From: Gracilaria domingensis
Taxonomy: Eukaryota; Rhodophyta; Florideophyceae; Gracilariales; Gracilariaceae
Reading direction: 5' to 3'
Assembly: GCA_022539475.1 (NCBI GenBank)
Contig: VCMS01000137.1
Coordinates: 1-27,009 of the forward strand
DNA length: 27,009 nucleotides
Under the pieces are notes generated by a model that was not told where the DNA came from, searched no databases, and worked only from the letters and a program-made list of their open reading frames with translations. Of this stretch, positions 1 to 9,976 are shown one piece after another. Position 1 is the stretch's first letter. Each line of letters begins with the position of its first letter. A program made the position numbers and the translations under genes.

Positions 1-159
1 CTCGACCAGGAGGCTCGTGGTCACTGCCCTACGCGAGAAGCCCCCTGGGGGATCTGGGACGATTCGACCGAGGAGTTCGGCTTGCGAGGATGGATTGCCG
101 GGTTCCGGGCTCGTCAACCGCATTTTTGCGCGTTGTGCCTCGTCCTGAGGAGGGGGAGA
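1..159 (+). mobile_element. 3' end of internal region of LTR retroelement A
   Basis: This is the last part of the internal region of a retroelement on the plus strand; its body lies left of the window. It is placed here because it ends in a purine run (GAGGAGGGGGAGA, 147-159) immediately followed by an LTR starting TGTAGTG, which is how plus-strand priming at a 3' LTR looks. One frame is open from base 2 to a TGA just before the purine run and could be the tail of a Pol or accessory protein, but I recognise no domain in it. Retroelement-end assignment is fairly sure; protein content is not. Confidence 0.6.
147..159 (+). other. Polypurine tract of element A
   Basis: Thirteen purines in a row directly abut the TG that opens the LTR at 160. 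In LTR retroelements this RNase H-resistant tract primes plus-strand DNA. It is the main evidence that the LTR at 160-902 is a 3' LTR of a plus-strand element. Confidence 0.6.
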
Positions 160-902
160 TGTAGTGCAAATTGCGCCAATATTATGCGCATTTTACAGTG
201 CATATTATGCACCGGGTGTCCATTGCTGGACCCCGGCCTGCTGGCACATTTCTTAGAATTAGTAATTTATTTTGCCTAATATTTTAGGAATTTACACTGG
301 CACGCCTCGGCCTCCACAGTACTTAGGTGTGCCGACTGCGCGCCAGCTTCACTCAGTAAACCTCAACGAGGCCTTTGGCTCTGATCTTCTTGCCGCTTGC
401 GCACGGTCACCAGCCCCATCCTGGGGAATACCGCCGCAATTCCGGGCTGATCAACCAACCTCCGTCCCTGAGGAGTACTAATCCGTCGTCACGGCACTTT
501 TCTTATCTATTTTATTGTTGTCATTTCCGTCTTACGGCTTTCGCTACTCTGCCCTACATTGTAGGTTTGTTTTATTTGTCTCGGAAGTTTTCCCGCTTAT
601 CGCGAGTCAGTGCTCCGCAGTGCGGCTCGTTTGTTGATCTTTTGTCGTCCCATACCGTTGGGCTGGATACCCCCACTCGCTGTGGCTCGCCGGAACCATC
701 CGGATACCTACGCCGATTCTACCCCTTCTACCTCCGACTGCACGCCCAGATCGGGGCCACCCGGATTTACACCCGGCTCGTGTTGGCCCTATCGGAGGGT
801 TCTGCCGCTCGACTGCCCTTCACAGGGAGCAGGGCCTGAACACCCTGAGGTGCTCGTCCGCGACGCGGCTTGTTGTTTTCCCGTCGAGGGTTTTGCACCA
901 CA
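160..902 (+). repeat. 3' LTR of retroelement A (743 bp)
   Basis: The LTR opens TGTAGTGCAAA after the purine tract and closes TTTGCACCACA, giving an imperfect 11-bp terminal inverted repeat with TG...CA ends. Its last ~150 bp resemble the end of the element B 5' LTR: both carry ACACCCGGCT, then GAGGGTTCTGCCGCT, then a GGGTTTTGC terminus, so the two elements are related families. The AT-rich stretch at about 245-290 could hold the promoter, but no clear TATA box stands out. The short open frames here look incidental. The right edge is set by the first array base (T903). The target duplication cannot be tested because the left end of the element is outside the window. Confidence 0.75.
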
Positions 903-957
903 TAAACTTCGTTGGTTCTAGTTCTAATGTTATCCATGAACTCATTATAATTCTTTA

Positions 958-1594
958 TTAATTCCATAACCTCACGCGCCAAAAATTAAGTATTGCCGAA
1001 ATAACTGCTGCAAAAACAATGATACCTTTGATCCCGCTTAGAAGCAAAGCATCAACGCTTTCAATAACTTCGTTTATGCCCCACTTGATTTTAGCGTAAT
1101 TAATCGTTTTCTTGTTTATCACCTTGTTTAATAGTGGCAATAGTAAAGTAGAACTCCTCATGAAAGTGACTGCATATCATGATGGCATTCTTGATTGCTC
1201 CATATAAACCTCGCTATACTTCATTTCGTACTGGAATGAATGAATGATAAACGCTTCGATATCTTTCTTATAGCCCAAGAACTCAATCGATATAAGCAGT
1301 GTTTTGGCAATCACTGATAAATTAGTAATAAAGGGCCAGTAGTTTTCCACCTTCAAAATTTCATCAACACAGCTTAAGAGACATGCGGCCTCAGACCCTA
1401 CAGGGTTAGGATCAAGAACGATAGAGTCATGTTGCACACCCTCCAAAGAAGACATAACATCAGAAATGGAAGAGGCACGAAAGGGGTAGGAAACAATAAC
1501 CAGAATGGCAATACCTGAAAAAACGGACGCGATGATGATATTGAGTGATGAGAGGAGAGAAAAGAGCGAGGGAAGCGAGAGACACCAAGTTCAT
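958..1594 (-). pseudogene. Gene A, unit 1: two-ended membrane-protein-like frame with internal TGA
   Basis: I do not recognise the family. Read on the minus strand, the frame has an N-terminal hydrophobic part (SLNIIIASVFSGIAILVIV), a polar helical middle (DPNPVGSEAACLLSCVDEIL and onward) and a C-terminal hydrophobic segment (GIKGIIVFAAVISAI), suggesting a protein anchored at both ends. In this copy one extra base near 1551 puts the ATG at 1594 out of frame with the rest. The longest ATG-started part is MSSLEGVQ at 1455 (92 codons), ending at TGA 1179-1177. The same frame then runs on for 72 more codons (from YAVTFMRSST) to TAA 960-958. That stop overlaps an AATAAA motif on the minus strand (959-954), a possible poly(A) signal. 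Past the stop another frame (ELIKNYNEFMDN) also looks protein-like, hinting at a further frame lesion. I infer a pseudogene; readthrough or an unmodelled intron is possible. Confidence 0.45.
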
Positions 1595-1630
1595 GACGTT
1601 CTGTCGAGATGTTGCGCGCGGGAAGTACAG
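1432..1630 (-). repeat. Intra-unit duplicate, copy A
   Basis: This ~199-bp stretch matches 1934-2132 in the same orientation, running on the minus strand from CTGTACTTCCCGCGCGC to GAGGGTGTGCAA. Identity is high but clearly lower than between array units, so the duplication predates the array. It covers the N-terminal hydrophobic part of gene A. Confidence 0.85.
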
Positions 1631-1933
1631 ACAACAAAACCTGACGAAACATTACCGTACACATTCAGAGTACCGTAAATTTGTCGTCTGGCCATTCAAA
1701 AAACTACTCTCGATACATTTCTGCTACAAGTGATAACAAAACCGAAACCAAAAACTCCTGAATAAATTTAGCTGCCAAACCCACAGGCAGCCCGTTCAAG
1801 ACAAGTCGACCGGCGCACCAAGCTGGCTGCCATGCTGCTGATGAGATGTCTGCCAATCTGTTGCCAATCTTTGCCACTCTGGCAAAATACCAAAAGTAGC
1901 CCTGTAAGACGGGCGCTGTCAGACATGGCTAGC

Positions 1934-2132
1934 TTGCACACCCTCCAAAGAAGACATAACAGCAGAAAGAGAACAGGCACGAAAGGGATAGGAAAAAATA
2001 ATTATAGTGGAAATAACTGAAAAGGCGGACGCGATGATGATATTGAGTGATAGCGGGGCAGAAAAGACCCAGGGAAGCGAGAGACAGTAACTTTATGGCG
2101 CCCTGTCGAAATGCTGCGCGCGGGAAGTACAG
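1934..2132 (-). repeat. Intra-unit duplicate, copy B
   Basis: This is the partner of 1432-1630. In the gene A frame most differences between the two copies are conservative (V/A, V/I, I/L, S/C), and the TCACTCAATATC to GTGCAA part keeps a hydrophobic segment. Copy B has ATA where copy A has the ATG of MNLVSL, and a one-base length difference near the CCC run. It therefore reads as a decayed N-terminal copy. The frame stops (VQASHV, then TGA) soon after the duplicate ends. Confidence 0.85.
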
Positions 2133-2622
2133 GTTTCTTTGAAGTGAGACAAAATGGCTCCAATTTCTCAAAGTTGCGAGCAAAATTACAACGACAACCA
2201 CGACTACAACAACAATCACAACCATAAACATAAACATAATTCTTCCTTTCTTGATGCCTATACGGGCTCCAATGTTTTTCCCAGTAGGTCTTAAAGCAAT
2301 AAAGGAACCTTGTATTCAAGCGATCGTACACAGGTCCATCCAAATTAGAATACTTCCAGAATTCAAGAAATATAATAATTTCACCCCCAGATTTCTCTTC
2401 CAACGTACATTTCTCTATTACTTCCTCATAGGCAGTCTTTAAGGGGTCTAATCCCGTTATGAAGTTCTGACTGCGGTTCTGAATGTACTGAGTCAATCGA
2501 TCCAACTCCTCCAAAATATTAATTTCAGTCTCGCTGTTTCTAGAAGCCATGCGAATAACATAATAGTTCCTGGATATTGTCTTATAAGCATCCGTATAAT
2601 CGCTTGAAATATCATTGGACAT
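2002..2622 (-). CDS. Gene B, unit 1: hypothetical protein starting MSND
   Basis: No family is recognised. The first ATG of the open frame gives 206 codons (start at 2622); the frame is open for 63 codons further upstream, without an ATG. Residues 1-~120 look genuinely coding: polar, helical, rich in E, K, Y and N (for example EINILEELDRLTQYIQ). After about residue 125 the frame crosses a GTN-rich stretch (2187-2240) that makes better sense one frame over, where it encodes a run of V, I and L like a membrane helix. The last third then overlaps duplicate B out of its conserved frame. The native protein therefore probably changed frame or was spliced near 2285-2330. A Cys-rich tail in the printed frame (CDCCCSRGCRC) is likely an artefact of that. 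Confidence is moderate for the first half and low for the stop. Confidence 0.4.
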   Translation of the reverse strand: MSNDISSDYTDAYKTISRNYYVIRMASRNSETEINILEELDRLTQYIQNRSQNFITGLDPLKTAYEEVIEKCTLEEKSGGEIIIFLEFWKYSNLDGPVYDRLNTRFLYCFKTYWEKHWSPYRHQERKNYVYVYGCDCCCSRGCRCNFARNFEKLEPFCLTSKKPVLPARSISTGRHKVTVSRFPGSFLPRYHSISSSRPPFQLFPL

Positions 2623-2817
2623 GTTGAGAGTGTAGAAAGCGGTTATCGTTGCAGAAAAAGGTTGAAAAGCGGGAAGGCAAGTTGATCGATGATAGTGAGA
2701 TGAGACCCGGAAGACGGACACCACCGCAATGCAAACTGTCTGTCTCAATTTGACATTTTGTCCATGGCTGAATCCTGTTAACCATACACATCCAGCTTGC
2801 CACGTTACCACTGTGTG

Positions 2818-2836
2818 AACCTTATTTGATAAGGTT
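2818..2836. other. Perfect 7-bp hairpin upstream of gene B
   Basis: AACCTTA, a 5-base loop TTTGA, then TAAGGTT. It lies ~195 bp upstream of the gene B ATG on the minus strand and recurs in every unit. It could be a protein-binding palindrome; function unknown. Confidence 0.35.
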
Positions 2837-3053
2837 CCAATGACAAGAATCCCCGTTTGGATGGAAAGAGGGAATTAGAGGGGAGACGTGAGAACTGCAA
2901 TGAAAACTTCACAAGCTTATTAGACGCTCTACGTGATGTATCTCACACAATCACCAATATCACAGCAATCACGATAACTGCATTGTTATGCCCTGATCTA
3001 AACTTCGTTGGTTCTAGTTCTAATGTTATCCATGAACTCATTATAATTCTTTA

Positions 3054-3690
3054 TTAATTCCATAACCTCACGCGCCAAAAATTAAGTATTGCCGAAATAA
3101 CTGCTGCAAAAACAATGATACCTTTGATCCCGCTTAGAAGCAAAGCATCAACGCTTTCAATAACTTCGTTTATGCCCCACTTGATTTTAGCGTAATTAAT
3201 CGTTTTCTTGTTTATCACCTTGTTTAATAGTGGCAATAGTAAAGTAGAACTCCTCATGAAAGTGACTGCATATCATGATGGCATTCTTGATTGCTCCATA
3301 TAAACCTCGCTATACTTCATTTCGTACTGGAATGAATGAATGATAAACGCTTCGATATCTTTCTTATAGCCCAAGAACTCAATCGATATAAGCAGTGTTT
3401 TGGCAATCACTGATAAATTAGTAATAAAGGGCCAGTAGTTTTCCACCTTCAAAATTTCATCAACACAGCTTAAGAGACATGCGGCCTCAGACCCTACAGG
3501 GTTAGGATCAAGAACGATAGAGTCATGTTGCACACCCTCCAAAGAAGACATAACATCAGAAATGGAAGAGGCACGAAAGGGGTAGGAAACAATAACCAGA
3601 ATGGCAATACCTGAAAAAACGGACGCGATGATGATATTGAGTGATGAGAGGAGAGAAAAGAGCGAGGGAAGCGAGAGACACCAAGTTCAT
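3054..3690 (-). pseudogene. Gene A, unit 2
   Basis: ATG equivalent at 3690 is out of frame with the body by the extra base near 3647. Body ATG is at 3551, in-frame TGA at 3275-3273, final TAA at 3056-3054. By eye I see no difference from the unit 1 copy. Confidence 0.45.
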
Positions 3691-4097
3691 GACGTTCTGT
3701 CGAGATGTTGCGCGCGGGAAGTACAGACAACAAAACCTGACGAAACATTACCGTACACATTCAGAGTACCGTAAATTTGTCGTCTGGCCATTCAAAAAAC
3801 TACTCTCGATACATTTCTGCTACAAGTGATAACAAAACCGAAACCAAAAACTCCTGAATAAATTTAGCTGCCAAACCCACAGGCAGCCCGTTCAAGACAA
3901 GTCGACCGGCGCACCAAGCTGGCTGCCATGCTGCTGATGAGATGTCTGCCAATCTGTTGCCAATCTTTGCCACTCTGGCAAAATACCAAAAGTAGCCCTG
4001 TAAGACGGGCGCTGTCAGACATGGCTAGCTTGCACACCCTCCAAAGAAGACATAACAGCAGAAAGAGAACAGGCACGAAAGGGATAGGAAAAAATAA

Positions 4098-4718
4098 TTA
4101 TAGTGGAAATAACTGAAAAGGCGGACGCGATGATGATATTGAGTGATAGCGGGGCAGAAAAGACCCAGGGAAGCGAGAGACAGTAACTTTATGGCGCCCT
4201 GTCGAAATGCTGCGCGCGGGAAGTACAGGTTTCTTTGAAGTGAGACAAAATGGCTCCAATTTCTCAAAGTTGCGAGCAAAATTACAACGACAACCACGAC
4301 TACAACAACAATCACAACCATAAACATAAACATAATTCTTCCTTTCTTGATGCCTATACGGGCTCCAATGTTTTTCCCAGTAGGTCTTAAAGCAATAAAG
4401 GAACCTTGTATTCAAGCGATCGTACACAGGTCCATCCAAATTAGAATACTTCGAGAATTCAAGAAATATAATAATTTCACCCCCAGATTTCTCTTCCAAC
4501 GTACATTTCTCTATTACTTCCTCATAGGCAGTCTTTAAGGGGTCTAATCCCGTTATGAAGTTCTGACTGCGGTTCTGAATGTACTGAGTCAATCGATCCA
4601 ACTCCTCCAAAATATTAATTTCAGTCTCGCTGTTTCTAGAAGCCATGCGAATAACATAATAGTTCCTGGATATTGTCTTATAAGCATCCGTATAATCGCT
4701 TGAAATATCATTGGACAT
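4098..4718 (-). CDS. Gene B, unit 2
   Basis: 206 codons from the MSND ATG. Differs from unit 1 at one codon near 4450 (TCG for TGG, S for W, just after EIIIFLEF). Confidence 0.4.
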   Translation of the reverse strand: MSNDISSDYTDAYKTISRNYYVIRMASRNSETEINILEELDRLTQYIQNRSQNFITGLDPLKTAYEEVIEKCTLEEKSGGEIIIFLEFSKYSNLDGPVYDRLNTRFLYCFKTYWEKHWSPYRHQERKNYVYVYGCDCCCSRGCRCNFARNFEKLEPFCLTSKKPVLPARSISTGRHKVTVSRFPGSFLPRYHSISSSRPPFQLFPL

Positions 4719-5149
4719 GTTGAGAGTGTAGAAAGCGGTTATCGTTGCAGAAAAAGGTTGAAAAGCGGGAAGGCAAGTTGATCGATGATAGTGAGATGAG
4801 ACCCGGAAGACGGACACCACCGCAATGCAAACTGTCTGTCTCAATTTGACATTTTGTCCATGGCTGAATCCTGTTAACCATACACATCCAGCTTGCCACG
4901 TTACCACTGTGTGAACCTTATTTGATAAGGTTCCAATGACAAGAATCCCCGTTTGGATGGAAAGAGGGAATTAGAGGGGAGACGTGAGAACTGCAATGAA
5001 AACTTCACAAGCTTATTAGACGCTCTACGTGATGTATCTCACACAATCACCAATATCACAGCAATCACGATAACTGCATTGTTATGCCCTGATCTAAACT
5101 TCGTTGGTTCTAGTTCTAATGTTATCCATGAACTCATTATAATTCTTTA

Positions 5150-5786
5150 TTAATTCCATAACCTCACGCGCCAAAAATTAAGTATTGCCGAAATAACTGC
5201 TGCAAAAACAATGATACCTTTGATCCCGCTTAGAAGCAAAGCATCAACGCTTTCAATAACTTCGTTTATGCCCCACTTGATTTTAGCGTAATTAATCGTT
5301 TTCTTGTTTATCACCTTGTTTAATAGTGGCAATAGTAAAGTAGAACTCCTCATGAAAGTGACTGCATATCATGATGGCATTCTTGATTGCTCCATATAAA
5401 CCTCGCTATACTTCATTTCGTACTGGAATGAATGAATGATAAACGCTTCGATATCTTTCTTATAGCCCAAGAACTCAATCGATATAAGCAGTGTTTTGGC
5501 AATCACTGATAAATTAGTAATAAAGGGCCAGTAGTTTTCCACCTTCAAAATTTCATCAACACAGCTTAAGAGACATGCGGCCTCAGACCCTACAGGGTTA
5601 GGATCAAGAACGATAGAGTCATGTTGCACACCCTCCAAAGAAGACATAACATCAGAAATGGAAGAGGCACGAAAGGGGTAGGAAACAATAACCAGAATGG
5701 CAATACCTGAAAAAACGGACGCGATGATGATATTGAGTGATGAGAGGAGAGAAAAGAGCGAGGGAAGCGAGAGACACCAAGTTCAT
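5150..5786 (-). pseudogene. Gene A, unit 3
   Basis: 5' part out of frame from ATG 5786; body ATG 5647; in-frame TGA 5371-5369; TAA 5152-5150. Same state as units 1 and 2. Confidence 0.45.
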
Positions 5787-6193
5787 GACGTTCTGTCGAG
5801 ATGTTGCGCGCGGGAAGTACAGACAACAAAACCTGACGAAACATTACCGTACACATTCAGAGTACCGTAAATTTGTCGTCTGGCCATTCAAAAAACTACT
5901 CTCGATACATTTCTGCTACAAGTGATAACAAAACCGAAACCAAAAACTCCTGAATAAATTTAGCTGCCAAACCCACAGGCAGCCCGTTCAAGACAAGTCG
6001 ACCGGCGCACCAAGCTGGCTGCCATGCTGCTGATGAGATGTCTGCCAATCTGTTGCCAATCTTTGCCACTCTGGCAAAATACCAAAAGTAGCCCTGTAAG
6101 ACGGGCGCTGTCAGACATGGCTAGCTTGCACACCCTCCAAAGAAGACATAACAGCAGAAAGAGAACAGGCACGAAAGGGATAGGAAAAAATAA

Positions 6194-6813
6194 TTATAGT
6201 GGAAATAACTGAAAAGGCGGACGCGATGATGATATTGAGTGATAGCGGGGCAGAAAAGACCCAGGGAAGCGAGAGACAGTAACTTTATGGCGCCCTGTCG
6301 AAATGCTGCGCGCGGGAAGTACAGGTTTCTTTGAAGTGAGACAAAATGGCTCCAATTTCTCAAAGTTGCGAGCAAAATTACAACGACAACCACGACTACA
6401 ACAACAATCACAACCATAAACATAAACATAATTCTTCCTTTCTTGATGCCTATACGGGCTCCAATGTTTTTCCCAGTAGGTCTTAAAGCAATAAAGGAAC
6501 CTTGTATTCAAGCGATCGTACACAGGTCCATCCAAATTAGAATACTTCAGAATTCAAGAAATATAATAATTTCACCCCCAGATTTCTCTTCCAACGTACA
6601 TTTCTCTATTACTTCCTCATAGGCAGTCTTTAAGGGGTCTAATCCCGTTATGAAGTTCTGACTGCGGTTCTGAATGTACTGAGTCAATCGATCCAACTCC
6701 TCCAAAATATTAATTTCAGTCTCGCTGTTTCTAGAAGCCATGCGAATAACATAATAGTTCCTGGATATTGTCTTATAAGCATCCGTATAATCGCTTGAAA
6801 TATCATTGGACAT
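6194..6813 (-). pseudogene. Gene B, unit 3, frameshifted
   Basis: The one-base deletion near 6549 ends the frame in TGA right after EIIIFLEF (stop at 6547), leaving 88 codons from the ATG at 6813. The remainder of the usual frame stays open down to 6194. Six of the seven units are intact at this point, so this is either a private mutation or a base-calling error. Confidence 0.5.
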
Positions 6814-7244
6814 GTTGAGAGTGTAGAAAGCGGTTATCGTTGCAGAAAAAGGTTGAAAAGCGGGAAGGCAAGTTGATCGATGATAGTGAGATGAGACCCG
6901 GAAGACGGACACCACCGCAATGCAAACTGTCTGTCTCAATTTGACATTTTGTCCATGGCTGAATCCTGTTAACCATACACATCCAGCTTGCCACGTTACC
7001 ACTGTGTGAACCTTATTTGATAAGGTTCCAATGACAAGAATCCCCGTTTGGATGGAAAGAGGGAATTAGAGGGGAGACGTGAGAACTGCAATGAAAACTT
7101 CACAAGCTTATTAGACGCTCTACGTGATGTATCTCACACAATCACCAATATCACAGCAATCACGATAACTGCATTGTTATGCCCTGATCTAAACTTCGTT
7201 GGTTCTAGTTCTAATGTTATCCATGAACTCATTATAATTCTTTA

Positions 7245-7881
7245 TTAATTCCATAACCTCACGCGCCAAAAATTAAGTATTGCCGAAATAACTGCTGCAA
7301 AAACAATGATACCTTTGATCCCGCTTAGAAGCAAAGCATCAACGCTTTCAATAACTTCGTTTATGCCCCACTTGATTTTAGCGTAATTAATCGTTTTCTT
7401 GTTTATCACCTTGTTTAATAGTGGCAATAGTAAAGTAGAACTCCTCATGAAAGTGACTGCATATCATGATGGCATTCTTGATTGCTCCATATAAACCTCG
7501 CTATACTTCATTTCGTACTGGAATGAATGAATGATAAACGCTTCGATATCTTTCTTATAGCCCAAGAACTCAATCGATATAAGCAGTGTTTTGGCAATCA
7601 CTGATAAATTAGTAATAAAGGGCCAGTAGTTTTCCACCTTCAAAATTTCATCAACACAGCTTAAGAGACATGCGGCCTCAGACCCTACAGGGTTAGGATC
7701 AAGAACGATAGAGTCATGTTGCACACCCTCCAAAGAAGACATAACATCAGAAATGGAAGAGGCACGAAAGGGGTAGGAAACAATAACCAGAATGGCAATA
7801 CCTGAAAAAACGGACGCGATGATGATATTGAGTGATGAGAGGAGAGAAAAGAGCGAGGGAAGCGAGAGACACCAAGTTCAT
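7245..7881 (-). pseudogene. Gene A, unit 4
   Basis: 5' part out of frame from ATG 7881; body ATG 7742; in-frame TGA 7466-7464; TAA 7247-7245. Confidence 0.45.
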
Positions 7882-8288
7882 GACGTTCTGTCGAGATGTT
7901 GCGCGCGGGAAGTACAGACAACAAAACCTGACGAAACATTACCGTACACATTCAGAGTACCGTAAATTTGTCGTCTGGCCATTCAAAAAACTACTCTCGA
8001 TACATTTCTGCTACAAGTGATAACAAAACCGAAACCAAAAACTCCTGAATAAATTTAGCTGCCAAACCCACAGGCAGCCCGTTCAAGACAAGTCGACCGG
8101 CGCACCAAGCTGGCTGCCATGCTGCTGATGAGATGTCTGCCAATCTGTTGCCAATCTTTGCCACTCTGGCAAAATACCAAAAGTAGCCCTGTAAGACGGG
8201 CGCTGTCAGACATGGCTAGCTTGCACACCCTCCAAAGAAGACATAACAGCAGAAAGAGAACAGGCACGAAAGGGATAGGAAAAAATAA

Positions 8289-8909
8289 TTATAGTGGAAA
8301 TAACTGAAAAGGCGGACGCGATGATGATATTGAGTGATAGCGGGGCAGAAAAGACCCAGGGAAGCGAGAGACAGTAACTTTATGGCGCCCTGTCGAAATG
8401 CTGCGCGCGGGAAGTACAGGTTTCTTTGAAGTGAGACAAAATGGCTCCAATTTCTCAAAGTTGCGAGCAAAATTACAACGACAACCACGACTACAACAAC
8501 AATCACAACCATAAACATAAACATAATTCTTCCTTTCTTGATGCCTATACGGGCTCCAATGTTTTTCCCAGTAGGTCTTAAAGCAATAAAGGAACCTTGT
8601 ATTCAAGCGATCGTACACAGGTCCATCCAAATTAGAATACTTCCAGAATTCAAGAAATATAATAATTTCACCCCCAGATTTCTCTTCCAACGTACATTTC
8701 TCTATTACTTCCTCATAGGCAGTCTTTAAGGGGTCTAATCCCGTTATGAAGTTCTGACTGCGGTTCTGAATGTACTGAGTCAATCGATCCAACTCCTCCA
8801 AAATATTAATTTCAGTCTCGCTGTTTCTAGAAGCCATGCGAATAACATAATAGTTCCTGGATATTGTCTTATAAGCATCCGTATAATCGCTTGAAATATC
8901 ATTGGACAT
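8289..8909 (-). CDS. Gene B, unit 4
   Basis: 206 codons from the MSND ATG, with W at the variable codon as in unit 1. Confidence 0.4.
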   Translation of the reverse strand: MSNDISSDYTDAYKTISRNYYVIRMASRNSETEINILEELDRLTQYIQNRSQNFITGLDPLKTAYEEVIEKCTLEEKSGGEIIIFLEFWKYSNLDGPVYDRLNTRFLYCFKTYWEKHWSPYRHQERKNYVYVYGCDCCCSRGCRCNFARNFEKLEPFCLTSKKPVLPARSISTGRHKVTVSRFPGSFLPRYHSISSSRPPFQLFPL

Positions 8910-9340
8910 GTTGAGAGTGTAGAAAGCGGTTATCGTTGCAGAAAAAGGTTGAAAAGCGGGAAGGCAAGTTGATCGATGATAGTGAGATGAGACCCGGAAG
9001 ACGGACACCACCGCAATGCAAACTGTCTGTCTCAATTTGACATTTTGTCCATGGCTGAATCCTGTTAACCATACACATCCAGCTTGCCACGTTACCACTG
9101 TGTGAACCTTATTTGATAAGGTTCCAATGACAAGAATCCCCGTTTGGATGGAAAGAGGGAATTAGAGGGGAGACGTGAGAACTGCAATGAAAACTTCACA
9201 AGCTTATTAGACGCTCTACGTGATGTATCTCACACAATCACCAATATCACAGCAATCACGATAACTGCATTGTTATGCCCTGATCTAAACTTCGTTGGTT
9301 CTAGTTCTAATGTTATCCATGAACTCATTATAATTCTTTA

Positions 9341-9976
9341 TTAATTCCATAACCTCACGCGCCAAAAATTAAGTATTGCCGAAATAACTGCTGCAAAAAC
9401 AATGATACCTTTGATCCCGCTTAGAAGCAAAGCATCAACGCTTTCAATAACTTCGTTTATGCCCCACTTGATTTTAGCGTAATTAATCGTTTTCTTGTTT
9501 ATCACCTTGTTTAATAGTGGCAATAGTAAAGTAGAACTCCTCATGAAAGTGACTGCATATCATGATGGCATTCTTGATTGCTCCATATAAACCTCGCTAT
9601 ACTTCATTTCGTACTGGAATGAATGAATGATAAACGCTTCGATATCTTTCTTATAGCCCAAGAACTCAATCGATATAAGCAGTGTTTTGGCAATCACTGA
9701 TAAATTAGTAATAAAGGGCCAGTAGTTTTCCACCTTCAAAATTTCATCAACACAGCTTAAGAGACATGCGGCCTCAGACCCTACAGGGTTAGGATCAAGA
9801 ACGATAGAGTCATGTTGCACACCCTCCAAAGAAGACATAACATCAGAAATGGAAGAGGCACGAAAGGGGTAGGAAACAATAACCAGAATGGCAATACCTG
9901 AAAAAACGGACGCGATGATGATATTGAGTGATGGAGGAGAGAAAAGAGCGAGGGAAGCGAGAGACACCAAGTTCAT
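9341..9976 (-). pseudogene. Gene A, unit 5: 5' frame intact, internal TGA retained
   Basis: With the deletion near 9933 the ATG at 9976 (MNLVSLASLALF) is in frame with the body, giving 138 codons to TGA 9562-9560; the frame resumes for 72 codons to TAA 9343-9341. This copy shows the likely ancestral 5' structure: a short hydrophobic start, then SLNIIIASVFSGIAILVIV, then the polar middle. If the TGA were decoded or spliced out the product would be ~210 residues. It is annotated as a pseudogene because of the TGA. Confidence 0.5.

Larger units (their letters stand above)
903..2998. repeat. Tandem unit 1 of 7 (2096 bp)
   Basis: First copy of a head-to-tail array, cut in phase by the LTR end at 902. 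Reading on the minus strand the unit holds: a ~375-bp leader (2623-2998) with a perfect 7-bp hairpin (2818-2824 with 2830-2836); gene B (2002-2622); a ~400-bp spacer without a convincing gene (1595-2001); and gene A (958-1594). A ~199-bp direct duplication lies inside the unit (1432-1630 and 1934-2132). At the variable site near 2354 this copy reads CTTCCAGAATTC. Unit limits are by convention; only the period is certain. Confidence 0.95.
2999..5094. repeat. Tandem unit 2 of 7 (2096 bp)
   Basis: Same layout as unit 1. Intra-unit duplicates are at 3528-3726 and 4030-4228. The variable site near 4450 reads CTTCGAGAATTC, which exchanges W for S in gene B. Confidence 0.95.
5095..7189. repeat. Tandem unit 3 of 7 (2095 bp)
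   Basis: Intra-unit duplicates are at 5624-5822 and 6126-6324. One base is missing at the variable site near 6549 (CTTCAGAATTC), the only unit in which gene B is truncated there. Confidence 0.95.
7190..9285. repeat. Tandem unit 4 of 7 (2096 bp)
   Basis: Intra-unit duplicates are at 7719-7917 and 8221-8419. The variable site reads as in unit 1 (CTTCCAGAATTC), so units 1 and 4 match there while units 2 and 3 between them differ. Confidence 0.95.

Noticed and set aside
82..921. Several short plus-strand frames within the element A LTR
   Set aside because: Non-ATG starts or low complexity inside an LTR; no domain.
1545..1733. Plus-strand 62-codon frame in each unit (MRGEKRAREARDTK...)
   Set aside because: It is opposite gene A and duplicate A, whose minus-strand frame has the better evidence; its basic composition follows from the pyrimidine-rich minus strand.
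1768..2020. Frames on both strands in the spacer between genes A and B
   Set aside because: Short and mutually overlapping, with no conserved or domain-like sequence.
2857..3057. Plus-strand frame crossing each unit junction (NENFTSLLDALRDVSHTITN...)
   Set aside because: Protein-like in places, but it has no ATG start (opens with TTG), is short, and overlaps the gene A 3' end on the other strand. Possible exon, not supported enough to annotate.
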